Source of the DNA: Flagellimonas oceani
GTDB lineage: Bacteria > Bacteroidota > Bacteroidia > Flavobacteriales > Flavobacteriaceae
Assembly: GCF_011068285.1 (NCBI RefSeq)
Contig: NZ_CP049616.1
Location: 910,501 to 974,500, forward strand
DNA length: 64,000 bases
Direction of reading: 5' to 3'
How positions within the stretch are numbered: position 1 is the stretch's first letter; every line of letters starts with the position of its first letter. This document shows, piece by piece, positions 18,044 through 26,698 of the stretch. The notes under the pieces were generated by a model. It was not told the origin of the DNA. It did not search any database and saw only the letters and a program-made list of their open reading frames with translations. The position numbers were made by a program, and so were the translations under genes.

Positions 18044-18088
18044 TTTACCATAGGATAAACCCTTTCATTTTTTAAGGCTACAATTTTG
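18044..18088 (+). promoter_or_regulatory. Second copy of the Crp/Fnr operator-promoter block
   Basis: TTTACCA-TA-GGATAAA (18044-18059) is an imperfect version of the palindrome at 17430. It is followed directly by the identical CCCTTTCAT (18060-18068) and, after 12 bp, by CAATTTTG (18081-18088), one base off the TAnnTTTG box. The predicted start of transcription near 18094 gives a leader of about 20 nt for the SDR at 18114. Confidence 0.6.
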
Positions 18089-18113
18089 TATCAGTAATGA
18101 TAAAACTTTAAAA

Positions 18114-18926
18114 ATGTACAAAACGATTTTCATCACAGGGGTTTCATCGGGCTTGGGAAAGGCAACTGCCAAGCTATTCGCTAAAAAAGGGTGGACCGTA
18201 ATTGGCACTATGCGCCAGCCGGAAAGGGAAAAAGAATTTACGGAATTCCCGAACGTCCATTTGCTCAAGTTGGACCTCACCGATAAAAAGGAAATTACCT
18301 TGGTTGCGGAAAAGGCGGAGAAGATAAGTCCCATTGATGTACTGGTCAATAATGCGGCTTATGGCCTCATGGGCCCCTTCGAGGGGACTACCGACGATCA
18401 GTTGGTAGGCCAGATCAACACCAATTTTTTGGGAACGCTGCTGGTCACCAAAGCATTTCTTCCCTTTTTTAGAAAGCGAAAAAAAGGGACGATCCTTACG
18501 ATAACCTCCTCAACGGCAAACATTCCCTACCCGTTTGTGGCTGCTTATGCGGCAACAAAATCGGCTTTGGAAACCTGGACGGAGGGAATGGCCTACGAAT
18601 TAAAAGGATTTGGACTACAAATAAAAACGGTAGTTCCCGCCTATATGCAGACCAACTTTGGCAAGAATGCACAGTTGGTCCACCATCCGGAATACCAAGA
18701 AATTTTTGATGGATACCTAACCAGCATGAAGGCGGATTCAAGTGCCAAACGGGATACCCCTGAAAGCATTGCCGATGTGGTCCATAAAGCAGTAACGGAC
18801 CATAGAATACAATTGCACTATACGGCAGGTGAACTCTCAACAACAGAATACGGATGGGTACAAAGGGATGGTATCGAAAAAGTCATGGATTCCATGAACC
18901 AACGTTTTTTTGGACATAATGAATAA
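18114..18926 (+). CDS. SDR-family oxidoreductase (Crp/Fnr-linked)
   Basis: This 270-residue short-chain dehydrogenase has the cofactor loop TGVSSGLGKATA (6-17), the NNAAYGLMGP segment (NAG-like motif altered to NAA) and the active-site YAATKSALETW. The length and C-terminal extension fit the classical SDR group that acts on larger carbonyl substrates. It lies 78 bp after the Crp/Fnr gene with its own operator-promoter copy, and is ended by a strong hairpin at 18967. Confidence 0.9.
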   Translation: MYKTIFITGVSSGLGKATAKLFAKKGWTVIGTMRQPEREKEFTEFPNVHLLKLDLTDKKEITLVAEKAEKISPIDVLVNNAAYGLMGPFEGTTDDQLVGQINTNFLGTLLVTKAFLPFFRKRKKGTILTITSSTANIPYPFVAAYAATKSALETWTEGMAYELKGFGLQIKTVVPAYMQTNFGKNAQLVHHPEYQEIFDGYLTSMKADSSAKRDTPESIADVVHKAVTDHRIQLHYTAGELSTTEYGWVQRDGIEKVMDSMNQRFFGHNE

Positions 18927-18966
18927 TCAAAAAAAGGCTCATAAACCAACATGGATCTTTTGATGT

Positions 18967-19003
18967 CAAAGGCGGTTCAGGTGGATATACTTGGACCGCT
19001 TTG
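18967..19003 (+). terminator. Strong hairpin terminator after the SDR
   Basis: CAAAGGCGGTTCAGG (18967-18981) pairs with CTTGGACCGCTTTG (18990-19003) with one bulged G and two G-U pairs, leaving an 8-nt loop, followed by TTGTTTAAG. It ends the Crp/Fnr-SDR unit. Confidence 0.75.
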
Positions 19004-19689
19004 TTGTTTAAGATTAAATGTAATGGGTCTATAAATACTCTGCACAAAGTACCTTTTAATAATAATAATGCACATTGGAACTTATCAGCAACTGGAAAAA
19101 GGTCTCCTTTCCAAAGTACAAAGACTTTACTGGGGGTGGACGGGAGGTTTAGATAGAAGTGCGTGCTTTTAAGCAAAAATCTTGGGGTTGGTATTGGCTT
19201 CCCTTACCTATGGACAAAGGCTCAAAAATTACCATAGTATTTTTTCCATTATTTGAGAAATGTTAAGGAATCTTTAAAAGAAAGGTGCGTTTTTGAGCTT
19301 TCTCGAGCACATGATGCCCGCAGAATATGCACCGCGTCAATATTGAAGTGTGATCTAAAAGTGATGTGCCTTGGCGGTCTCAACTTGTAACCTATAGCCA
19401 CACAGGTTGTAAAGGTTCTGTACACAAGATATTTCAATGATCTGTAACAACCCATTAATTGCTGACAACATCCTTTTTACTGTAAACCTAGTGCGTGACC
19501 ATACTTCAAATGATGCAAATGGGTGCCGGTTATTCTTGATAAATTCTAAAATATTAGAAAAGTATTAAAAGAGGGAAAGCTTTATTGTATTGATTTTTTT
19601 ATAAGTATCTGTAATACAGCTATTTAAAACATTGGCATGGATTTCGTCCTACTCATGGCATCATAGAAACTCATAGAAGGATCAATATT
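19004..19689. other. 686-bp region without a supported gene
   Basis: Neither strand shows an ORF with a recognisable product; the short minus-strand frames here look random. A small perfect palindrome, CTGTA-A-TACAG, is at 19609-19619, 71 bp before the pirin ATG, and could be an operator. The segment 19530-19600 is A/T rich and probably holds the pirin promoter, but I could not place a TAnnTTTG box. Confidence 0.4.
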
Positions 19690-20403
19690 ATGAAGACAAT
19701 TTTACATAAAGCGGAAACAAGGGGCAATGCCAACCATGGTTGGCTACATTCCAGACACTCCTTCAGTTTTGCCAATTACTATGATCCGGAACGCATGCAA
19801 TTTGGTGCCTTGCGGGTCCTGAACGATGACACGGTCGCCCCGGGAATGGGCTTTGGCACGCATCCCCACAAGAATATGGAAATCATTTCCATACCCTTGG
19901 AAGGGGATTTGGAGCATAAGGACAGTATGGGCAATGTGGCCGTGATCAAATCCGGGGATATCCAGGTATTGAGTGCTGGAACTGGAATATCTCATTCCGA
20001 GTTCAATAAGAATACCGATAAAGAGGTGAAATTCCTTCAGATATGGATTGTCCCAAATGAAGAAAGTGTTACACCGCGTTACGATCAGATTACCTTGGAT
20101 GACCATGATCGACACAATCAATTCCAACAGATATTATCACCAAACGCTGAGGATGAAGGAGTTTGGATCCATCAGGATGCTTGGTTCCATATGACCAAGC
20201 TTGATAAAGGAAAAGGATTGAAATATCCTTTGAACAATCCCAGGAAAAATGGGGTTTATGTTTTTGTGCTCGATGGAACAGTTTCCGTAAATGGGCAAGG
20301 CTTGGACAGTAGGGATGGTTTTGGAACCTGGGAGGTAGATCAATTGGATATTCAAGCCGATAAAGATGTGGAGCTCCTATTGATGGAGGTTCCCATGGCA
20401 TAG
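19690..20403 (+). CDS. Pirin-family bicupin, YhhW type
   Basis: This 237-residue bicupin has the metal-binding residues H58 and H60 (THPHKN), H102 and E104 (SHSEFN), corresponding to the E. coli YhhW site. YhhW has quercetinase activity in vitro, so the product is probably an Fe- or Mn-type dioxygenase for flavonoid-like or related compounds. The N-terminal NANHGWLHSRHSFSFANYYD is characteristic of the subgroup. No signal peptide, cytoplasmic. It opens the second pirin / isochorismatase / amidohydrolase module. Confidence 0.92.
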   Translation: MKTILHKAETRGNANHGWLHSRHSFSFANYYDPERMQFGALRVLNDDTVAPGMGFGTHPHKNMEIISIPLEGDLEHKDSMGNVAVIKSGDIQVLSAGTGISHSEFNKNTDKEVKFLQIWIVPNEESVTPRYDQITLDDHDRHNQFQQILSPNAEDEGVWIHQDAWFHMTKLDKGKGLKYPLNNPRKNGVYVFVLDGTVSVNGQGLDSRDGFGTWEVDQLDIQADKDVELLLMEVPMA

Positions 20404-20457
20404 ACACAACAATTAATATATATAAAAGTCAATATTGACACTCTAATCAAATCAAGT

Positions 20458-21147
20458 ATGAAACGAATTATTGTATTTCTAAGTGCGTTTTTTTTAACCG
20501 CCATTGGGGTGGCACAAAAGCCAAGCCCCGAATTATTGAACCCGACCAATCACGCTTTGCTGTTGATCGATCATGAAGGTCAAATGGCCTTTGCCACCCA
20601 CAGTATCTCAACAACCGAATTAAGGAACAATGTAGGTCTTGTGGCCGGCGCATCCAAAATTTTTAAGGTGCCAACAGTAGTCACCACGGTGGCCGAAAAA
20701 TCGTTCAGCGGTCCTGTGTTTCCCGAGATCCAAGAATTTTATCCAGAATCGACTTCAGGGTATGTCGACAGGACGACCATGAACACTTGGGAAGATGTCA
20801 ATGCCCATAAAGCCATTACGGGCAAAAACAAAAAGAAAATTGTGATGGCCGGTCTTTGGACCAGTGTCTGTATCGTAGGGCCTGTACTGTCCGCCTTGAC
20901 CGAGGGCTATGATGTTTATGTCATCACCGATGCCTCTGGGGATGTTACCCAAGAAGCACACGATCAAGCTATGACCCGTATGGTGCAGGCAGGTGCCAAA
21001 CCCATGACATCGTTGCAATATCTGTTGGAACTACAAAGGGATTGGGCGCGTCAAGAGACCTATACGGCCGTTAACGATCTCGTGGTCCGATATGCCGGTG
21101 CTTACGGTATCGGGGTGCAGTATGCCAGAGAAATGTTAAAGCATTAA
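20458..21147 (+). CDS. Exported isochorismatase-family hydrolase
   Basis: This 229-residue paralogue of the protein at 1013 has an added signal peptide (MKRIIVFLSAFFLTAIGVAQ), so it is periplasmic. The Asp-Arg-Cys triad is D38 (LLLIDHEG), R105 (YVDRTTMNTWED) and C138 (LWTSVCIVG). A secreted member of a usually cytoplasmic family is noteworthy. It is preceded by the YhhW-type pirin (54 bp) and followed by a perfect 12-bp hairpin before the amidohydrolase gene. Confidence 0.9.
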   Translation: MKRIIVFLSAFFLTAIGVAQKPSPELLNPTNHALLLIDHEGQMAFATHSISTTELRNNVGLVAGASKIFKVPTVVTTVAEKSFSGPVFPEIQEFYPESTSGYVDRTTMNTWEDVNAHKAITGKNKKKIVMAGLWTSVCIVGPVLSALTEGYDVYVITDASGDVTQEAHDQAMTRMVQAGAKPMTSLQYLLELQRDWARQETYTAVNDLVVRYAGAYGIGVQYAREMLKH

Positions 21148-21158
21148 TCCATCAAACC

Positions 21159-21192
21159 AGGATTTCTTCCTTGGAAAACAGGAAGAAATCCT
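21159..21192 (+). terminator. Perfect 12-bp hairpin between isochorismatase and amidohydrolase
   Basis: AGGATTTCTTCC (21159-21170) and GGAAGAAATCCT (21181-21192) form a perfect stem with a 10-nt loop, followed by TTAT. It is 11 bp after the isochorismatase stop and 16 bp before the amidohydrolase ATG. It acts either as a terminator or as an mRNA-end stabiliser inside the module. Confidence 0.75.
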
Positions 21193-21208
21193 TTATAGCC
21201 AAATAGTT

Positions 21209-23005
21209 ATGAGGTATTTCACCATTTTTTTGTGTACAGTTCTGTGCATCGCCTGTAAGCGTGATAAAGGCGAGGGTGCGGAAATTGCAGACTTGATCGT
21301 GGTCAATGCCAAGGTGGCCATTATGGACGAAGGGCGAACCTTTAAGGAGGCCATAGCCATCAAGGATGGTAAGATTATTGCGTCCGGTACCACCGAGGAA
21401 ATCATGGATTTGCAAAATAAAAAGACCATTGCCATAGATGCCAAGGGCAGGACGCTGATCCCAGGGTTGAACGATTCCCATCTGCATTTGACCAGGGGGG
21501 GGCGTTTCTATAATGCAGAACTGCGTTGGGATGGGGTGAAATCCTTAAAACGAGCCCTGGAAATGCTCAGGGAACAGGCCGAAAGAACCCCGGAGGGACA
21601 ATGGGTCCGCGTTATTGGGGGGTGGAGTCCCTTTCAATTTGAAGAAAAGCGCTTTCCCACACCGGAGGAAATCAATAAAGCTACGGGGAACGTCCCCACT
21701 TTAATACTGTTTCTTTATAGTAGGGCATGGCTGAACCAAGCTGGTCTGGATGCCCTGGGGATCGATGAAAATACCAAGGCTCCCGAAGGGAGTAGTTTTG
21801 TGAAGGGGCCGGACGGTAAACTTACTGGAGTGCTATTGGCCGAGCCCAACCCGACCATACTCTATGCACGGATCGCTTCATTGCCAGCTTTATCGGAGGA
21901 CGAAATGGTAAACTCCACAAAACAGTTCTACCGGGAATTGAACAGTTTCGGCATCACCAGTGGAATCGATGCCGGAGGAGGGGGGCACAAGTTCCCAATT
22001 GATTATAGAGTGACCAAACGTCTGGCAGAAGCAGGGGAAATGCCTATCCGTTTATCCTACTATTTGTTTCCTCAGGACAAGGGAAAGGAATATGCCGAAT
22101 TCAAGGCGTGGATGGCCAACAACAAAGTGGGCCATAATGGGGAAATCCATTTGGATCACGGTTATGAGCTCGAAGGAGGAGGGGAGTTCCTGGCGTGGAG
22201 CGCCGGTGACTTTGAAAATTTTTTGGCGCCCCAACCTTTGTTGGAGAATCGACCCACATGGAGAGAAGACCTCAAAAGTGTCATCCGACTCCATGTGGAC
22301 CAAGGCTGGCCGTTCAGGATTCATGCCACCTACGGGGAGACCATCGCCCATATGTTGGATGTGTTGGAGGAGGTCAATCAAGAAACCGAAGGAAAGCTTG
22401 CTTCCAAAAGATGGTTGTTCGACCATGCGGAAACAGTTCAGGAAAAGGAATTGCAACGGATCAAGGATTTGAACGGGGGTATCGCCATTCAGGCCCGTTT
22501 GGCCTATGCCGGTGAATTTTTTGTGGAGCGCTATGGTGGGGAAAAGGCAAAACAGGCCCCGCCCGTCCGAAAAATGATGGATATGGGGCTTCCCGTTGGG
22601 GCCGGCACGGATGGAACGCGGGTAGCCAGCTATAATCCATGGCCTGCGCTGTACTGGTTGATCACTGGAAAAACCGTAGGGGATTATTCATTGGCCGAAC
22701 CGGCCAACCGATTGACCAGGGAAGAGGCATTGCACCTCTATACCAAGGGAAGTGCCTGGATCTCCAATGAGGAAACAGTCAAAGGCACCTTGGAAAATGG
22801 GATGTACGCGGATTTTACCCTATTGTCCGATGATTTCTTCACCATACCGGAAAAAGAAATCAACACACTCAAATCGGTACTGACCGTAGTCGCGGGCAAG
22901 GTAGTGTATGCCGATGGCATGTACGGTGCCCTGGACCCAACCGTACCGGAAGTGATTCCAGATTGGTCACCGGTAAAATATTATGGCGGATATCAAAGTA
23001 AATAA
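21209..23005 (+). CDS. YtcJ-type amidohydrolase lipoprotein
   Basis: This 598-residue paralogue of the protein at 2990 has a lipoprotein signal, with lipid cysteine C16 in LCIAC. The first metal motif is H91-L-H93 in NDSHLHL. Later candidate ligands are in FRIHATYG, FDHAETV and GTDGTR. Long stretches such as RTPEGQWVRVIGGWSPFQF are shared with the paralogue, while the active-site Asp region differs (GAGTDGTR against AITTDAFR). It should hydrolyse an N-acyl or similar amide at the periplasmic face of a membrane; the substrate is unknown. YceI follows after 29 bp. Confidence 0.9.
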   Translation: MRYFTIFLCTVLCIACKRDKGEGAEIADLIVVNAKVAIMDEGRTFKEAIAIKDGKIIASGTTEEIMDLQNKKTIAIDAKGRTLIPGLNDSHLHLTRGGRFYNAELRWDGVKSLKRALEMLREQAERTPEGQWVRVIGGWSPFQFEEKRFPTPEEINKATGNVPTLILFLYSRAWLNQAGLDALGIDENTKAPEGSSFVKGPDGKLTGVLLAEPNPTILYARIASLPALSEDEMVNSTKQFYRELNSFGITSGIDAGGGGHKFPIDYRVTKRLAEAGEMPIRLSYYLFPQDKGKEYAEFKAWMANNKVGHNGEIHLDHGYELEGGGEFLAWSAGDFENFLAPQPLLENRPTWREDLKSVIRLHVDQGWPFRIHATYGETIAHMLDVLEEVNQETEGKLASKRWLFDHAETVQEKELQRIKDLNGGIAIQARLAYAGEFFVERYGGEKAKQAPPVRKMMDMGLPVGAGTDGTRVASYNPWPALYWLITGKTVGDYSLAEPANRLTREEALHLYTKGSAWISNEETVKGTLENGMYADFTLLSDDFFTIPEKEINTLKSVLTVVAGKVVYADGMYGALDPTVPEVIPDWSPVKYYGGYQSK

Positions 23006-23034
23006 TTGAACATAAAATGTAAACAACAAATCTT

Positions 23035-23559
23035 ATGAGTACAAAACAAAAGACCCACTGGAAAATTGATGTGGCACATGCGGAAATCAGCTTTAAAGTA
23101 AAGCATATGATGATTTCCACCGTAACTGGCCATTTTGAAGAATTCGATGCCTCCATAGTCTCCGACAATGAAGGGTTCATCGACGCTGATTTCGATTTCT
23201 CGGCCAAATCGGCTTCCATCAATACTAAAAACAAGGACAGGGACAACCATTTGAAGTCGAACGATTTCTTTAATGTCAAGGAATATCCGGAAATCACCTT
23301 TAAGTCCAAATCCTTTGACGGGAATAGGTTGACGGGTGATTTGACAATCAGGGAGGTCACCAAGGAAATTGTATTGGAAGTGGATTTCAACGGAATAGCG
23401 GTGGATCCCTATGGACAGACCAAGGCAGGGTTCGAAATGACCGGGGCAATCAATAGAAAGGATTTTAACCTCAATTGGAGTACAGTGACCGAAAGCGGTA
23501 GCATTGTGGTGAGCGATACGGTGAAATTGATTATCGACCTGCAATTTATCAAGGAATAG
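23035..23559 (+). CDS. YceI-family lipid-binding protein
   Basis: This 174-residue protein has the YceI lipocalin-like fold. It opens with KTHWKIDVAHAEISFKVKHMMISTVTGHF and carries the family motifs SINTKNKDRDNHLKSNDFFNVKEYPEITF and GDLTIREVTKEIVLEV. YceI proteins bind isoprenoid or other long-chain lipids. This copy has no signal peptide, so it is cytoplasmic, unlike E. coli YceI. It lies in the second module between the amidohydrolase and the porin. Confidence 0.93.
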   Translation: MSTKQKTHWKIDVAHAEISFKVKHMMISTVTGHFEEFDASIVSDNEGFIDADFDFSAKSASINTKNKDRDNHLKSNDFFNVKEYPEITFKSKSFDGNRLTGDLTIREVTKEIVLEVDFNGIAVDPYGQTKAGFEMTGAINRKDFNLNWSTVTESGSIVVSDTVKLIIDLQFIKE

Positions 23560-23622
23560 GGAATACCTGATTTTTACTAATGATGTAGTGGATATGCAGG
23601 TAGACCAAATGATGTAATTGTT

Positions 23623-24990
23623 ATGAACGTACTGAAAGCCATGATATCATTAGTAATCTTTTGGATTGTTATAGCCGATGTCGCTTTAGCGCAGGAGAAA
23701 GGTACTTATCGTTTTGCCCTATTGCGACAGAACGATAGTGTGCCCAGGTTGGATAACCGAAATGGGTTGTCGTGGTACCGTTCTTTGAAACATTTGTACG
23801 TGTCGGAAAACAACCAGTTGACCCTTGGGGGTAGTTGGAGAGGTCAAGCAGAGTCCTTTGTCAATGAAGAGTTCAGTACTGAGGGGCGTCAGGACAACAT
23901 ATGGTTTCTTAATAGGTTGTTGTTCCATGCTCATCTTAAACTTGGTGATCGGTTCGAGACCTTTGCTGAATTGGGAAGTAGTTTGATTGAAGGAAAAAAC
24001 AATCTCAGTCCGGTCGATAAGGATGTCCTTTATGTAAACCAACTGTTTGTCGCCTATGAAATTTCCTCCCTTTGGACTCTGGAAGTGGGTAGGCGCAATA
24101 TACGGTTGGGTTCCGGAAGATTGGTGGATATTCGGGAAGGTCCAAATGTGAGAAGGTCCTTTGATATGGCAGAACTGCGGTATCATACAAAGGTTTTTGA
24201 GGCCCTATCATTTTTCTCCGTTCCGGTGCGCCCGGAACCTGGAGCTTTCGATAATGGCCAGTGGACTTTTGATGAAACGTTTTCCGGCCTGTATACCACG
24301 ACCCACTTTGCGGATGACAACTATTTGGATGCCTATGTCCTTTATCAGAAAGAGGATGGGGCCATCTACCAAAGTGGGACGGACAACGAGCGAAGGGTAT
24401 CGATTGGGGCCAGGCATGTTGGCACTGTTAAAGGATTTACCTATAACAATGAGGTAGTGTATCAAATGGGCTCCTTTGGGAACCAGGATATTTCAGCATG
24501 GACCTTGTCCCTTCAAGTCGAAGCTGAGCTAAAAGTATTGGGCAAGGACTTCGATGTGGGCATCAAAACCGAGGCCATCAGTGGTGATAAAAATAGCACC
24601 GATGGCAAAATGAACACCTTTGATGCACTGTATCCAAGAGGCGCCTATTTTGGGAGGGTGGCACGTTTCGGACCCTCCAACTTGATCGATGTGCACCCCT
24701 ATGTCAACACAACGTTCAATAAACTGAGCCTGGAGGTGGACTATGCGGCTTTTTGGCGCTATTCCTTGGAGGACGGGGTATACGGGGCCGCCATGACCTT
24801 GGATTATCCAAGTTTGAACGATCAAAGGTTTATTGCCAATCAAATGGGTTTTATAGCGGGATATCGGTTCAACCATGCTATAGGAGTGGAACTGGAAGGC
24901 AATGTGATTTTTCCAGGTCCTTTTTTACGAGAAAATAATATGGACGACACATTATTCCATATGGTGTTGACCACAGAAGTCAAATTTTAA
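23623..24990 (+). CDS. Alginate-export family outer-membrane porin
   Basis: This 455-residue barrel protein has a signal peptide (cleavage near DVALAQE, residue 24). It shares order and motifs with the porin at 10496: LNRLLFHAHLKLGDRFETFAELGSS, WTLEVGRRNIRLGSGRLVDIREGPNVRRSFD, AISGDKN and NLIDVHPYV. It ends in an aromatic strand (TTEVKF). It probably lets the module's substrate through the outer membrane. The coupling of this porin type to a secreted amidohydrolase in the window is suggestive, not proof. Confidence 0.87.
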   Translation: MNVLKAMISLVIFWIVIADVALAQEKGTYRFALLRQNDSVPRLDNRNGLSWYRSLKHLYVSENNQLTLGGSWRGQAESFVNEEFSTEGRQDNIWFLNRLLFHAHLKLGDRFETFAELGSSLIEGKNNLSPVDKDVLYVNQLFVAYEISSLWTLEVGRRNIRLGSGRLVDIREGPNVRRSFDMAELRYHTKVFEALSFFSVPVRPEPGAFDNGQWTFDETFSGLYTTTHFADDNYLDAYVLYQKEDGAIYQSGTDNERRVSIGARHVGTVKGFTYNNEVVYQMGSFGNQDISAWTLSLQVEAELKVLGKDFDVGIKTEAISGDKNSTDGKMNTFDALYPRGAYFGRVARFGPSNLIDVHPYVNTTFNKLSLEVDYAAFWRYSLEDGVYGAAMTLDYPSLNDQRFIANQMGFIAGYRFNHAIGVELEGNVIFPGPFLRENNMDDTLFHMVLTTEVKF

Positions 24991-25001
24991 AAGCAAAGAA
25001 T

Positions 25002-25283
25002 ATGGAAATACAAGTAATCGAATATGAATCCAAAGGGATGGCAGTGGCCCAAGATACCGGAAAAGGGGTGGGGTCCATGACCTTTTCCATAGCAGGTCCT
25101 GAATTGATCATCATAGACCATACAGATGTTGACCCGAAATATAGCGGTAAAGGGATAGGCAAGCAGTTGCTCTATAAAATTGTTGGGATGGCAAGAGAAA
25201 AAAGCATCAAGATTATTCCGTTGTGCCCTTTTGCTTCGGCAATGTTCAGAAAAATAGATGAGATCAAGGATGTATTAAAATAA
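25002..25283 (+). CDS. Small GNAT-family N-acetyltransferase (YidJ/NATD1-like)
   Basis: This 93-residue minimal GNAT protein has the acetyl-CoA loop DPKYSGKGIGKQLL (46-59) and the CPFASAMFRK end typical of the short NATD1-like group. It lies 11 bp after the porin stop and 9 bp before the YjdI-like gene. In many bacteria genes of this group accompany YjdI, which fits here. The acetyl acceptor is unknown. A longer paralogue is at 30703. Confidence 0.88.
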   Translation: MEIQVIEYESKGMAVAQDTGKGVGSMTFSIAGPELIIIDHTDVDPKYSGKGIGKQLLYKIVGMAREKSIKIIPLCPFASAMFRKIDEIKDVLK

Positions 25284-25292
25284 TCGAACACC

Positions 25293-25505
25293 ATGGAAAT
25301 AAGCAAAGAATATCAAAGGGAGGACCTGACCGTCATCTGGAAGCCCAAAAAATGTATACACGCGGGCATCTGTGTCAAGACCTTACCCAAGGTGTACGAC
25401 CCAAAGGCAAAACCCTGGATAACACCGGAAAATGCCTCGGCGGAGGCTCTAAAAAATCAAATCAATAATTGTCCTTCCGGAGCACTTAGCTTCCGGGAGT
25501 CGTAA
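25293..25505 (+). CDS. YjdI-like mono-cluster Fe-S protein
   Basis: This 70-residue protein has three cysteines in the YjdI/Fer4_19 pattern: KKCIHAGICVK, the PWITPE segment and NNCPSGALSF. It probably binds one iron-sulfur cluster and passes electrons, but its partner is not known. It is tightly packed between the small GNAT gene and the antiporter gene (11 bp). Confidence 0.88.
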   Translation: MEISKEYQREDLTVIWKPKKCIHAGICVKTLPKVYDPKAKPWITPENASAEALKNQINNCPSGALSFRES

Positions 25506-25516
25506 AAACAACTATC

Positions 25517-26698
25517 ATGGAACACCACATTCTTTTGAACATCTGTGCCATTTTTGGCGTTGCCACGGCTGTGGTCATTATATGCAGGTTCCTTAAGATC
25601 CGATATATCATAGGATATTTGATCACCGGAATATTGCTCAGTCCCAATACATCTAGTTTTTTCACCGATATGGAAGAGGTCGATGTGTATGCTGAGATCG
25701 GGGTCATCCTATTATTGTTTACCATCGGACTTGAATTCTCGTTCGATAAACTCAAAAAAATCAAGCATTATGTGCTCGGCGGGGGAAGTGCGCAAGTATT
25801 CTTTACAATCCTGCTTACCGCAGTGCTCATATGGCTGACCATGAGGCCCAGTTGGGAGGAAAGTATCTTTTGGGGGTTTCTCTATGCACTGAGCAGTACT
25901 GCCATTGTCATAAAAACATTGCAGGATACCAATAAAATAGTAACGCCCCATGGGAAATTCATTTTGGCTGTCTTGTTGTTCCAGGACATCATGATCGTAC
26001 CATTGATGCTGATGATCCCAATAATCGCTGGCGTCGGAGGGAATCCGTTGTCCGCTTTTGGATGGCTATTGGGCAAAGTGGTATTGATGGGCGGAATTGC
26101 CTATCTACTGGCCCGTTTTGTGATTCCCTATTTCCTGAAAAACGTCATGAAGATCCAAAGCCAGGAAGTGTTCTTGATCGCATTGATCTTTCTTGTTACT
26201 GGGATTGCACTGCTCACGGAGCAATTGGGTCTTTCACTTGCATTGGGTGCCTTTATCGCAGGTTTGATCATAGCGGAAACCAATTATGACCACATGGCGA
26301 TCACCTGTTTTTTACCCTTTCGGTATGTGTTCATGAGCTTCTTTTTTATCTCGATGGGCATGTTGCTCAACTATGAAATATTCCTGACCGATTTGGGATG
26401 GATCGTATTTTGGACCTTGTTCGCCTTTGCGGTAAAGGCCGTAGCCGGAATCTTGGCGGTAAAGGTGCTGGGGCTGGAATGGAAAACGGCCCTTGCTGTC
26501 GGATTTTCGATTGCGCAGATCGGTGAGTTTTCCTTTGTCCTGGCACAGAGTGGATTGCAATACGAATTGATCAGTCCCAACAATTACCAGATATTTTTGG
26601 CGGTATCCATCATCCTGATGTCCGTGACCCCTTTTATAGTTACTAATGCAGAAAAGATACATCCCACCCTACAAAAAATGATGATTAAAAATGGATAA
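25517..26698 (+). CDS. CPA2-family cation/proton antiporter (KefB-like membrane domain)
   Basis: This 393-residue integral membrane protein has about 12-13 hydrophobic segments of the CPA2 Na+/H+ exchanger fold. Typical pieces are IIGYLITGILLSP, IGVILLLFTIGLEFS, STAIVIKTL, LFQDIMIVPLML and FSIAQIGEFSFVL. The RCK/TrkA-N domain present in full KefB/KefC is absent, so the protein ends with the membrane part. The stop overlaps the glutaredoxin-like start by 8 bases (ATGGATAA), which suggests coupled translation. K+/H+ exchange under electrophile stress, as with KefB, is an inference. Confidence 0.9.
   Translation: MEHHILLNICAIFGVATAVVIICRFLKIRYIIGYLITGILLSPNTSSFFTDMEEVDVYAEIGVILLLFTIGLEFSFDKLKKIKHYVLGGGSAQVFFTILLTAVLIWLTMRPSWEESIFWGFLYALSSTAIVIKTLQDTNKIVTPHGKFILAVLLFQDIMIVPLMLMIPIIAGVGGNPLSAFGWLLGKVVLMGGIAYLLARFVIPYFLKNVMKIQSQEVFLIALIFLVTGIALLTEQLGLSLALGAFIAGLIIAETNYDHMAITCFLPFRYVFMSFFFISMGMLLNYEIFLTDLGWIVFWTLFAFAVKAVAGILAVKVLGLEWKTALAVGFSIAQIGEFSFVLAQSGLQYELISPNNYQIFLAVSIILMSVTPFIVTNAEKIHPTLQKMMIKNG

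Noticed and set aside
18883..19176. 97-codon minus-strand frame after the Crp/Fnr-linked SDR
   Set aside because: No family resemblance, overlaps the SDR end and the strong hairpin at 18967-19003, so it is very unlikely to be coding.
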